From: Unio delphinus
Lineage: Eukaryota > Mollusca > Bivalvia > Unionida > Unionidae
DNA length: 64,000 bases
Assembly: GCA_029339505.1 (NCBI GenBank)
Contig: JAQISU010000033.1
Location: 558,001-622,000, forward strand
Reading direction: 5' to 3'
Numbering within the stretch: position 1 is the first letter of the stretch; each line of letters begins with the position of its first letter. The position numbers were made by a program, and so were the translations under genes. Below the pieces are notes generated by a model that was not told the DNA's origin, made no database searches, and saw only the letters and a list, made by a program, of their open reading frames with translations. Positions 13,601-22,090 of the stretch are shown in pieces.

Positions 13601-15523
13601 TACTGTCTGCAAATACAATGGCACCATGGAAAAAAGTACTTATCAATTTAACCAAATAAAGAATAGCATCATGCATAATGTTGTTTTTCTTTAATTATTC
13701 AATAATCCAAGCATTTATTCAATATTACTTGTGCTTTAAAGGAAGCCTTACACTACAGGGCATTTCTTTTACACTAATAATTTTCTCAATTTCATGTCTG
13801 ATGACTAGCACATTTCCCAATCTACTTATCCTTTTGTTTGTAATAATTCATGACCTAGAATACACACTCTCAAATTGTAAATTTCTATGATGGTAATACA
13901 ATTAAGTCTAATTGAATGCTGAGAACAATAATGTCTATATATAGAGTTAACAGAGAAGTGATTCTTTTTCTTCTTGTTTTATCAAACGCCTTTCATTTTG
14001 ACATAACTTTTAAAATAAGATGTGAAGAAAAAAAAATGCTGGAAAATACTGACATGTTTTAGCACCCCAGTGACCATGGTTAGAGCATCCACCTCGAATG
14101 CAGGAGGTGTGGGTTTGTTCCCCCGCCAAGTCAAACCAAAGACGTACAAAAATAGCAGTAACAGCTGCCTCACTTGGCACTCAGCATTAAGAGGCTGGTG
14201 TTAGGACTAGTCGGCCTGGTGTCAGGATAAAGTGACTGGGTGGGGACATCATGCTATATGCCTGTAGCATTATGCCCAAGTGCTAGAAGTTGCTACAAAA
14301 TGCCGCACTGCAGACATCGTAGCAATACGACTGAAATTTTTTTAAAGCTACATTAAAAATCCAAATCACACTACATGTTCTTTTATCTATGGACCCCAAA
14401 AAGGTAGCGCTACAGAAACTTACATCCTGGATCTGACTTTTATTCAGCATTAGTCATTACCCTTTTAACCTTTGTTCATAATTCCATTTTTCCGTTTGTT
14501 TTTTGTTAGAGTTAAAATAGTTTAGATCTTTTGCTAAATTATGCATGTATGCATGCTTCTTGGCCAAAAGACTTTACATTATGTATACAAACTTATAAAT
14601 ATTTTCTCCAGAAAAAGGTACAAGCCAACTAAAATTTTGTGAGCATTTTAATTGCTAACACTGTCTTCTTTTTATGCTGGTGAGACATAGATTTCAAAGC
14701 ACTGTCATGTCCTATTAATAAGAGCCACAGTAGCACACATGATTAAAGAATGTCTTGACTTTTAATTCAATTCAGATTGAATTGGTTGTCAACAAAAAAA
14801 GGAAAGAAAAATAACAAATATGCAATTCCAATTGTACTGATTTTAAAACTTAAGTAGGTTGGGTTTTTTTTTAAAAACGTCAAACATGACTTGGTGACTT
14901 TTTTAAAAACACATGGGGAAAAAGGTGCCACAGTCGGTAATGAGAAACAGACATGATTGACCAAGTGGAAACATTGAGGATGAGGATCTACTGGCACTAT
15001 CACTCAGCATAACACTGGCTATTTCATACCAAAACAATAGGAGACAAGTTCTTTATACCAGGCTATGCATGCAGAGACAACTGATCCATGCTGACCAGAC
15101 CCAAGTACTGAACCCACAACCCTTGGTTTATGAATCTGATTTTTAACCAAATGAGCTACCATGGTCTTCAAGTTTAGATGCAAAATGGTAACAGTTTGAA
15201 AAGGATGTTTTATAAGAAATATTATTAAAAAGACAACAATATCAATACACACCTGAAACAAGACAAAAGCCTGTCAAAAGTGAGATGATAATACTGCTCT
15301 GATTATTCAGTACTCCATAATGTTCTTCTATCTCCCTCTGAATCACAAAGAAACCTGTACTAAGCCCCTCAACCACCATGCAACACACAAAGGCTCCAAG
15401 CACAATCATCCAGCCCCAACCACCATCAGGAGCCTCCCCAGGCCGACGGGGACGGCTCTCTTCCTCCCATTCTTCAAGCTCCTCCTTGTCATTTTCTGAA
15501 TACAAGAACGATTCACGTGTCAT
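4465..15523 (-). CDS. Monocarboxylate transporter-like protein (SLC16 / MFS), six coding exons, 703 aa
   Basis: Predicted plasma-membrane carrier of the SLC16 family; the substrate cannot be read from sequence. Join on the minus strand: 15523-15253, 12006-11863, 10834-9755, 7732-7463, 6286-6161, 4685-4465 (2112 nt with stop). Every junction is GT-AG and every intron is phase 1. Seen directly: the family signature DGGWGW at residues 33-38 opening TM1, GPVAS near 91-95, RFGYRK after TM2, GRMVFGW at 535-541, and ADR at 543-545. Hydrophobic segments fit 6+6 helices around a Ser/Lys/Pro-rich loop at about 216-474. That loop is much longer than in typical mammalian members, whose whole length is about 430-560 aa. 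Arg536 falls where MCT1-type carriers have their TM8 Arg. The proton-coupling Lys (TM1) and Asp (TM8) of MCT1 appear replaced by Thr and Ser, by an alignment made from memory. I infer an orphan-type SLC16 (MCT9/12/14-like) rather than a classic lactate-proton carrier. Family assignment is very secure; subfamily is not. Confidence 0.95.
4686..6160 (-). other. Intron 5 of the SLC16-like gene
   Basis: Phase-1 intron. It contains the minisatellite; the remaining 400 bp next to exon 5 shows nothing recognisable. Confidence 0.9.
4874..5756. repeat. Degenerate ~31-bp minisatellite in intron 5
   Basis: About 28 copies built on the core GGGCCTTACAGCAGAACTGT followed by ATTATAACAA. Variants form a higher-order pattern: a unit with AGCATAGGCC begins at 5156 and again at 5322 (166 bp apart). 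A GGAATGGTATTATAATGAAG variant recurs near 5231 and 5471. The array lies between coding exons 5 and 6. Confidence 0.93.
6161..6286 (-). CDS. SLC16-like gene, coding exon 5 (residues 589-630)
   Basis: 126 bp, acceptor CTATTCAG|CT and donor TTGCTG|GTATGT. This exon has no ATG-initiated open frame and was found by reading the intron. It encodes AAFMCLRSVVLIELYDLQKM and then SGAFGLYLMFQGVAVLIANP. The FGL..MFQG segment with a closing PIAG-like turn is characteristic of SLC16 TM11. Confidence 0.93.
6287..7462 (-). other. Intron 4 of the SLC16-like gene
   Basis: Phase-1 intron carrying the hAT MITE. Nothing else was recognised between 6812 and 7462. Confidence 0.9.
6365..6803. mobile_element. hAT-type MITE, 439 bp
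   Basis: 14-bp perfect terminal inverted repeats TAGGGCATAACCGA / TCGGTTATGCCCTA, flanked by an identical 8-bp duplication TTCCCAAC (6357-6364 and 6804-6811). The 8-bp duplication and TAG-start termini are typical of hAT. Subterminal GATTCCGA/CCGATT motifs are repeated. No transposase is encoded. It lies in intron 4. Confidence 0.93.
7463..7732 (-). CDS. SLC16-like gene, coding exon 4 (residues 499-588)
   Basis: 270 bp, acceptor ATTTGCAG|GA and donor ACAG|GTAGGA. It encodes GFYLPFSCLTVFG (end of TM7), a short outer segment with VGLKEEASHF, then TM8-TM10. GRMVFGWIADR (535-545) is the conserved TM8 Arg followed by the cytosolic turn. The codon before the in-frame Pro503 is TTG, so the exon reads straight through from its acceptor. 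Confidence 0.95.
7733..9754 (-). other. Intron 3 of the SLC16-like gene
   Basis: Phase-1 intron. It carries the pogo/Tigger-like element at 8347-9579. The flanks 7733-8346 and 9580-9754 hold nothing recognisable. Confidence 0.9.
8347..9579. mobile_element. Non-autonomous pogo/Tigger-like DNA transposon, 1233 bp
   Basis: Ends are inverted repeats of about 24 bp starting CAGTAGTCCCCCTCTT, with one mismatch, flanked by TA on both sides (8345-8346, 9580-9581). Subterminal ACGGCCACC motifs repeat at both ends. CAGTA...CCCC termini with TA duplication are typical of Tc1/mariner pogo-Tigger elements. No transposase frame is present. It includes a G run at about 9089-9098. Confidence 0.9.
9755..10834 (-). 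CDS. SLC16-like gene, coding exon 3 with expanded cytosolic loop (residues 139-498)
   Basis: 1080 bp, acceptor ATTTCAG|GT and donor TTAG|GTAAGT. It opens with GTCLGLAFLPS (end of TM4), then TM5 (MCGSGVGTLVFP) and TM6 (LIIAGIVLHCVAGGALF). A hydrophilic loop of about 260 residues follows, and the exon ends in TM7 (PTFFLLMVVSFLSMLG). The loop has basic clusters (KTKRMKR), Pro/Ser tracts (KPKSPHPSPK, TPPTPKRD) and a DSGCGS motif at 341-346. The loop is open with no stop in 360 codons, so it is real coding sequence and not a retained intron. Confidence 0.95.
10835..11862 (-). other. Intron 2 of the SLC16-like gene
   Basis: Phase-1 intron. It holds the short minisatellite at 11390-11530. The 114-residue open frame over it has no recognisable domain. 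Confidence 0.9.
11390..11530. repeat. Short degenerate tandem repeat in intron 2
   Basis: Three to four partial copies of a unit containing TTGTGATATTATCATGTCT followed by a TATAGTATA-like stretch. Confidence 0.7.
11863..12006 (-). CDS. SLC16-like gene, coding exon 2 (residues 91-138)
   Basis: 144 bp, flanked by the acceptor CTCTACAG|GA and the donor GGAG|GTAAAG. It encodes PVASAMSERFGYRKVTIMG, then TM3 and most of TM4. The RFG.RKV stretch is the basic cytosolic TM2-TM3 loop usual for MFS carriers. The exon is phase-1 symmetric, so skipping would not shift the frame but would remove two helices. Confidence 0.95.
12160..13680. repeat. ~48-bp minisatellite interrupted by the hAT element
   Basis: Degenerate units with CAACTAGAAA, CATCATG, GAAAAGTACAT and GGAATTTAGGTA occur at 12160-12279 and resume at 13481-13680. 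The hAT target duplication falls within a unit. Confidence 0.75.
12280..13480. mobile_element. hAT-type DNA transposon, 1201 bp, probably non-autonomous
   Basis: Terminal inverted repeats of about 15 bp (TAGAGCTGTACCGA / ATCGGTACAGCTCTA) with an identical 8-bp duplication TAGGAAAC at 12272-12279 and 13481-13488. Both ends carry many CCGATTA / GCCGATACC subterminal motifs, as expected for transposase-binding arrays. Open frames up to 84 residues inside show no hAT transposase motif. Confidence 0.93.
14059..14372 (+). mobile_element. tRNA-derived SINE, family 1
   Basis: tRNA-like head with a box A (TGGTTAGAGCATC) and a degenerate box B. The body has CTCAGCATTAAGAGG and GGCCTGGTGTCAGGATAA and matches the copies at 43055, 32141 and 19575. 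A 7-bp duplication ACATGTT flanks it (14052-14058, 14373-14379). Confidence 0.88.
15090..15172 (-). mobile_element. tRNA-like SINE head fragment
   Basis: On the minus strand GGTAGCTCATTTGGTTA resembles a box A and GGTTGTGGGTTCAGTACTT a decayed box B. There is no intact cloverleaf, so it is a retroposed fragment rather than a functional tRNA. Confidence 0.65.
15253..15523 (-). CDS. SLC16-like gene, coding exon 1 (residues 1-90)
   Basis: Begins at ATG 15523-15521 and ends in a TCAG|GTGTGT donor (last exon base 15253, phase 1). It encodes an acidic cytosolic N-terminus (EELEEWEEE), then the DGGWGW signature (33-38), TM1 and the start of TM2. The ATG choice is supported by the usual short N-tail before the signature and by the acceptor 29 bp upstream. 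The split codon joins exon 2 as Gly91, giving the family-typical GPVAS. Confidence 0.95.
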
Positions 15524-15552
15524 GATGACAGTTTATCACCCTCATCATCCAC
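15524..15552 (-). other. 5' UTR part of coding exon 1, bounded by a splice acceptor
   Basis: On the minus strand a strong pyrimidine tract ends in TTTCCAG with the exon starting at 15552, 29 bases before the ATG. This means at least one non-coding exon lies further upstream (higher coordinates). Confidence 0.7.
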
Positions 15553-16237
15553 CTGGAAAGAGAAAAAGAAAAAAAAATTAACTGTATTTCTAAAACTTTA
15601 GAAACAAAGGTGAATTGACAGAAGTATAATTATATTAGGAGTGACTGATGACAGAATAGATAAAAAGAAGTTCATAATAATCAATTGTAATTTGTATGTT
15701 TAAAGTGGAGAACATGTTTAACCTCCCATTTAATTATCGATAGTGCTTTTTCTCCTAGTTAGAATCCCAATTTCTTTTCACAACTGTAATAAATGTAAAA
15801 TTCACAACCAAATATAGCAGTTACCATGGTTAGACTAGTTGCTGCATATCAGAATAACAGCTTCACTAACGTTTTTTTTATCAAAACGTACTTTCAAAGC
15901 ATTCACTTTCTGTTATGCCTTTCATCAATAAAGACCAGTAATGTCGGGCAATGTTCCTTATTTTAGTATGTACATGATAAAACAATAGCACATTTAACTG
16001 TGTACATTATTTTAAACAAAAAGTTTAAATTAAATACCTATGGAACAAATTCTCACTTACGTAGGAACAAAACTTTATGATCTAGCATTGAATTCTCACT
16101 GTCGTTTGATATTGACCTCTGGACTGTATGACTGGCTTGTAGAAATTGCCTCAGGTGAACAAACAATCATACCCCCCCCCCCCCGAACAATACATGTTCC
16201 AATATTTAATAATCACCATCATCATCGCTTTTAAAAT

Positions 16238-16452
16238 TAGTGGTGGGGAGGTTTAGTGCTCGCCTTTAACCATCACTGCCATCTCACCTCTGCGTTCGTT
16301 TGGGCGTCGGACTCTGCCAATGTGGGTATGTTAGAAAGTTTGCCTGTAGCTTCCAATGAGTTGGTGGTTTTTACCAGGGTTTTCCTAAATTAGTTATACT
16401 GGTAGTCATAATCCTATCGTGCACTTAAAAATGGCGCTAATCAAACAACACA
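16238..16452 (+). mobile_element. tRNA-derived SINE, family 2
   Basis: It shares with copies at 42258 (+), 29488 (-) and 27811 (-) the order: GCTCGCCTTTA, CATCTCAC, CCAATGTGGGTATGT, AGAAAG.TTGCC, GTAGCTTCC, and a tail with TCGTGC.CTTAAAAATGGCG. No clear target duplication. Confidence 0.8.
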
Positions 16453-17398
16453 TCTATTAATAGTGCAGCTGACCTATCAGCAGCACAACCGCAAAACAAA
16501 CAAATGTTGGTGTTTTTCTACTGGCAAGTGCCGTCTATATTAAACGTTTAAATAGAGAATCGACCCACTTTGGGGAACAACACAACCACGAGTCCTAGAC
16601 CTTTCAAAAAATCACAACATCTACTCGTGGCTTGTTATATTATATACATAGCCTACACGAAGCAGTCTCTCCTCTCCCGTAACCTTCGGTCGGCTATTTT
16701 TAGACTGTAATCCTGTTGTACCGTATCCATTATATCTCGAATAACGCCTTCAAACAATTGTTTGCATGTGGAATCGACTGTCAAGCCAACATGAAAATTT
16801 AACCACGGTGTAATATATCAAAATCCACACCAAGGCCAACGGTAATAAAACAAACAAAAAAATCAGTCGTTCTTATCATGTGATTGAAGCATGATCACGG
16901 TCAAGGTGTCTCCTACAACAGTCACCCGTATTATTGCGAACTAGGCAATTTTTATAACAAGTAGTTGAACCTCTTCTGTGACGTAAATTCTCGTCAGATT
17001 TACCACCAGGAAATAATATTAAAGCGAACATTAACAGAAATACATAAAAGAACGATTGACATTAAAAGACCTTAATCCTAGCACATGGAAAGAAAGTACA
17101 ACACACAAAATACATCCTTTTTAAAACTTTTTCAATCAGACCAGAAGGGTGAGGTGTGGGATGTGTCCCGGGCCTGAACCTCTGTTTTTACTGGTTCTCT
17201 TAGATCTGTTAAATATTCATCATCTAGAGGTCTGAAACTCCAGAAGTGTACATGGCCTCTCCCAGCCTCTTAAGCAGCCAGCTTTTAAACAAATGAATCC
17301 AAAATAACTTTTTTTTTAACTTTCAAATAGACTCAAATTTTTAGTTCATTACCACTGCTAAAGTTAAATTTAACGTAACACGCTTAAGAGTTGGATGA

Positions 17399-17399
<1 letters not shown>

Positions 17400-17438
<39 letters not shown>

Positions 17439-17604
17439 GCACGCACCTAGGAAATTCTGGGCCCCAGGCAGCTGACAGAATTCGGGCCCCTTTCGTGTTT
17501 CAAATATGTGCGTATATGTGCCTATCTAGCTCGGGCCCCTGACAAGTGCCATGGTTGCCCCCCCCCCCCCCAGGTGCGGGCCTGGTGTGTGTGTGTGTGT
17601 GTGT
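17400..17604. repeat. (GT)n microsatellite split by a MITE
   Basis: GT repeats at 17400-17435 and again at 17585-17604, with the MITE at 17436-17584 between them. Confidence 0.9.
17436..17584. mobile_element. hAT-type MITE, 149 bp, inserted in a (GT)n tract
   Basis: Imperfect inverted termini, CAGGCACGCACCTAGG on the left and the reverse complement of CAGGCCCGCACCTGG on the right. Flanks are GT repeat on both sides, so an 8-bp duplication is compatible but not provable. GGGCCCC motifs are repeated inside, with a C run at about 17559-17571. Confidence 0.8.
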
Positions 17605-19228
17605 ACAATGTCCCAAAGGCTGTTTTAAAACATTTATTAAATTAACAACTTAATCTGAGATTTTTACTCGGTAAGGATAAATCGGGGATTTACTCGGTAA
17701 GGAGAAATCAGGGCCTTGGAAGACGAAGTTAATCTGGTTTTGACATTAACTGTTAAAGAGTTTGCATTTTTTTTTTTAAACAAGGTTCTTTGAGTTTGTC
17801 GGGTGGATAGTTATTGGCATAGTTACTATATTTGTTAGCTATAAAATGACAAGGCAAAATGACTGCTTCGTGCTTTCGTTGGGGATTTTTTTCAGAAAAG
17901 ACACGGGATGGGAGAAGGGAAGCAGTTTTCGCACTCGCGATCCGTAGCGTAACGAATCCGTCGTACCAACATAAAAACCAATGGAGATCTTGATTTTCGG
18001 TCAAACATAGGGTCAGTTCTTTTCAGGATTTTTCTTTAATTACTCGTTTTAACCAGTGTACTATTAAATCTGGGTGGTCTGTCTGTTATCCATGAATAGT
18101 CAGTCGCTCACCTCCCGTATTTTAAAGTATTTACCTACCACGGTTATAATCTAATGAGTATTTGATTCCTTCAAGCCTTTACAAATTTCAAGCGAAATCT
18201 TTTGAAATTTAAGAAATAAACAGACTTTAATTTTAACCGCGAGCATCAGCATTACAACCATGCGTCTTGCGATTTACATGAGGCTACTCCATGAATAGCA
18301 TTTCTTTAATAATTTCACTCTCAGCAGAGAACTATCCCGCCCCCCCCCCCCCCAATAAATAAAAAAAGTCTGCGCAAACGAAACTAGATCTGGTTTGAAA
18401 TTTGTAATGGTGGGATTAAATAATGTTCAGCTAAACTGCAACTGTGTCGGGTAAATACCTTCAAAGACAGGTGGTATAAGAATCATAAGAAACAATAGTG
18501 GCATGTGTATTTCCATCAATATACAATTACGTCAACAACGACACAAAATGTGTGTTCCCTATTGCACTGGTTTTAAAAACAGGATGGGGAAAAGGTTCTT
18601 TTTTTTTAAGCTGGTTGGCGTTACCGACCGTCTCAAAAACAGGTCAGGTAAAAACGTACGACTTACCTTCAGGCTTATACTGCATTTGTGATGTACATCT
18701 ATATCATTACTAAATCCACTAAGACCACTTTTCGTACAATTCACCGACCCTTTAAAAAAAAACAAAAATCACCTCTTATTTACTCCTTTCGAATTACTGA
18801 TGAACATTTTTTTAGTAAGAACACATCTTAACCGCAGTTCTGACAAGCGCACGCCAGGGAGAGGTTGTATACAGTGGACATCTCGGCTCCATGTTCTACA
18901 GAAAACGCGGTTAAACATCGCTCTATGTAATTGAATATGTGTATATACTTGGTACATGTAAGTATTCACAGGCTGACCCCAATTTGACTGCAGACTCAGT
19001 TAATATGCTTGTGGAATAATGCTTGTATGCTTGGAATGTATAGTAAATTCGAATATTTAAAATAACCGAAACGAATTGTACTGATTAACATTTATTAGTC
19101 AATTTTATCCACTTCTTTTATAAGTATACCCACAAAACATCATTTTTCCTCTCCTTTCATATGTATACAAACAAACTCTTTGGCACTTTACGAATTGAAA
19201 TTAGGAGATTAATCACACAGAGGATGAG

Positions 19229-19300
19229 GGCCGCAATTGCTAAGTTGGCAGAGCGTTGGACTCCTAATATTAAGGTCTCGGGTTCTATATCCGCTGACGC
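19229..19300 (+). mobile_element. tRNA-like sequence, probable SINE head
   Basis: GCTAAGTTGGCAGAGCGTTG resembles box A and GGTCTCGGGTTCTATATCC a damaged box B. The stems do not form a full cloverleaf. Confidence 0.5.
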
Positions 19301-19512
19301 TAGCCCAGGTCGGTTGCGTAGGTATATCGGATTTTAAGACATGTCGCGTTCATTTCCTCGACAAGAAATTATCGCCTGTAATACACTTACAGCTCCGTTC
19401 ATTTCAGCCATCCAATGAACGAAAAGAGAAAACGCTTGCCTTTGGGGCTTACAGATTTGAAACAAGAAACAAGTAAAGTATGTGCATTAAATTAGGAAAA
19501 ACAAGATATGCA

Positions 19513-19513
<1 letters not shown>

Positions 19514-19559
<46 letters not shown>
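19514..19559. repeat. (TG)n microsatellite at the tail of a SINE
   Basis: Pure TG run directly preceding the minus-strand SINE copy. It corresponds to the (AC)n tail of that family. Confidence 0.85.
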
Positions 19560-19574
19560 CTGTGATTCGGATTT

Positions 19575-19736
19575 ATGATTATCCTGATACCAGGCCAGCC
19601 AGTCACAACACTAGCCTCTTAATGATGAGCTTGACACCATATTTTTGTCTTATGTATGACTCGGTCAGGGTTCGAACCCACGATCTCATGCGTCCGAGGC
19701 GGACGCTCTAACCACTTAGACCACCGGAGCGGTAGC
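19575..19736 (-). mobile_element. tRNA-derived SINE family 1, internally deleted copy
   Basis: Read on the minus strand, the head GCTACCGCTCCGGTGG, box A TCTAAGTGGTTAGAGCG and perfect box B GGTTCGAACCC are clear. The body up to GGCCTGGTATCAGGATAA remains, but the segment before the tail is missing relative to the 43055 copy. Confidence 0.85.
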
Positions 19737-19744
19737 AAAAGTTG

Positions 19745-19868
19745 AATATTGTACACTACTGGCAATGCAATAATTATATATTGTACAACACTGATAATGC
19801 AATGTTTGTATATTGCACACTGCTGACACTATAATAGTTGTACATTGTACACTGCTGACAATGTATGG
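19745..19868. repeat. ~32-bp tandem repeat, four copies
   Basis: Units begin at 19745, 19778, 19810 and 19841 and share ATATTGTACACTGCTGAC followed by AATGCAATA. It directly abuts the SINE. Confidence 0.85.
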
Positions 19869-21249
19869 CTAAAAATTAGCACAAATATGATGTACATGTA
19901 AATCTATCTAGAAACCGCCTTACCGTCCTGTCTGCCTTATTACGAAATAGAAAAACGATGCAATAGGCGCGGGGTACTCAACCGCACCTGTGCATGAACT
20001 TTTTTGCCCAGAAATTGCGAAAAAGAAAAAGAATATTGCCACATTTGACTGAGCATGTATAGTAATGATTAGCTTAATGCTCGGTCCAATACTTAGATAC
20101 TACAACACGATCAGTATAATCACACCATAGCTCAATAAAGTGATAAAGCCATATGGTGAGAGAAAACACTTTCATTGGGCACAAATTAAATAATTAGATT
20201 TAGTTGTCTACAATATCTAAGTCATGTATCTTTTTAATAGTTTTACAATATTTGATAAAAACTTAAGTTTGCTAAACTACAACACATATTTGTCGGTACT
20301 GATTTAGTTAGGCATGTGAGTTTGGACATATCATTGTAGGCAATTTAGCAATTATACGTAAAAACCAATTTTTACAAAAATTCAAACAAAAAATGAAATA
20401 TTTACACAACTATGTCATTAACCTTTTGTGTGTTTTATTTCTTCTATTGATTTTCCTTGTTCATCCAAAAAATATTTCCAACAGAAAATTATTTTTTAAT
20501 CTTAAAAAATAGTATGATCATTGTATTAGCATATCGGAAATCAGTATGAAATAAATCAAACGTGTTTATGTCGTCTGGTGATCAAGCGCGTGTGTAGTTC
20601 CTGCACTATCTACCTATCAATTATATGTCTGTATGAAACTTTAACGTTTTCGCCCCACAAAATACCGGAACTATGTTGTCTGTCTAAATGATGCTTAATT
20701 TGATCCTACTGAAGAAAGAAAAATGTGTATACGTACATTTCCAAAAATTAGGAAAGCTTGCCACAGCATTTGTCGTATAACGTTAACAATCCAGAACTAT
20801 TCGGAAAATATGGTAACGTAACACACACGACCGCTTTAATCAAGGGCATTCGTACAAAGTCGGTCGCTTACAACTAGAGGCAAATAACCTTTACTGATGT
20901 AATGCAAAAATTTCTGACAGTGTTATATGCAAAACAAAAATGGAACTGAAGGCTGTAACAAACGACAATGAATCGTTTGTGTCAATATCTAGACCAACTA
21001 AAATATACAAATCATAACACTGAAATATACAAACATAAACGTTTGATTCAAGTTTGAAAAGAAAATGGTTCTGGATTTTTACCAAGATTACTATTAATAA
21101 TACGATGTTCTAATTAACTGTTCGACTTTGCAGCAGCATTGATTATACTTAGTGCGAATCATCCGCTTATGAATAGGATTTATAAACTTTATTTAAAAGT
21201 TAGCTTCAGTTTTGTCAAGAAATGATGATCTATTTGCAATGGTGGCTAT

Positions 21250-22090
21250 ACTGAATACTAGGCTGCCATCGATTACATTTAGGACCAACTAGATAGCATA
21301 AGAAGTCTTAAGGTGAAAGCATTATGTCGACATAACCATTAACCTGGGAGAAGTGATGAAAAAGTTTCAAGCTGGTCATTTCGGCGGGCATAATGTGGGA
21401 TGGAATGGCCTTTTTTATTATATTACAAGCATCAAGACAACATAATATGTCGTTTATTGAATGGCCAAATTAATCATATGGCCATTCATTTAGGAAAAGT
21501 AGAGCTAAAAAGATTTTCAAAAATGGCCACCTTGACAGTCATACTAAGTGGCATAATTTTTATTTGAAATCAACTAGAAATCACAGAAGTCCTAGTAAAA
21601 TATCCCATATTGATATGATCATCCATTCTGGACGAGTTCCGATAATAAGATTCTCAGGATGACCACTGTGGCAGACATATTAGACACACGAGTGCGCTAT
21701 TTGCGTTTTGGACCAACTAGACATCGCAAGAAGATGTATGATGATTCCGTCCTACCTCCAGCCCATCCGGTTCAATTTCATGTTTTTCCAAGAGTAGCAA
21801 TAACAATATGTTCAAGATGGCTGCTGTGGCTGCCGTCTCGGACATCAAATATGCACCATTTTAATTTTGGACTATCTACACAACAAAAGAAGTTTTAAAT
21901 GAAAACCTCTTGTTGATATGACCCTCACATCTGAAGAAGTAGCGATAACTAAATTATAAAGCCTTGGCAGCCATATTGGCTGTCTGAGAGGAACCAGTTT
22001 TCATTTGCGACCAACTAGATCATGGATTGAATGTGTTCAAAATTTCATGGCAATACTCCTTCTGGTTTACTTGACGCAGCAATAAGAAAG
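21250..22090. repeat. ~143-bp degenerate tandem repeat
   Basis: Anchors resembling GACCAACTAGA occur near 21284, 21569, 21712, 21870 and 22011, that is about 143 bp apart (the first gap is double). Each unit also carries AAGATGGC.GC..TGGC and ATTGATATGA motifs. Short open frames here are by-products. Confidence 0.78.

Larger units (their letters stand above)
12007..15252 (-). other. Intron 1 (first coding intron) of the SLC16-like gene
   Basis: Phase-1 intron containing a hAT-type element inside a minisatellite, a SINE, and a tRNA-derived SINE fragment. The stretch 14380-15085 otherwise holds only low-complexity sequence and a short motif (14910-14975) shared with 36506-36566. Confidence 0.9.

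Noticed and set aside
19229..19300. Possible functional tRNA gene
   Set aside because: Box B is damaged and the stems do not pair; better explained as a SINE head. The same applies to 15090, 33225, 61679 and 62378.
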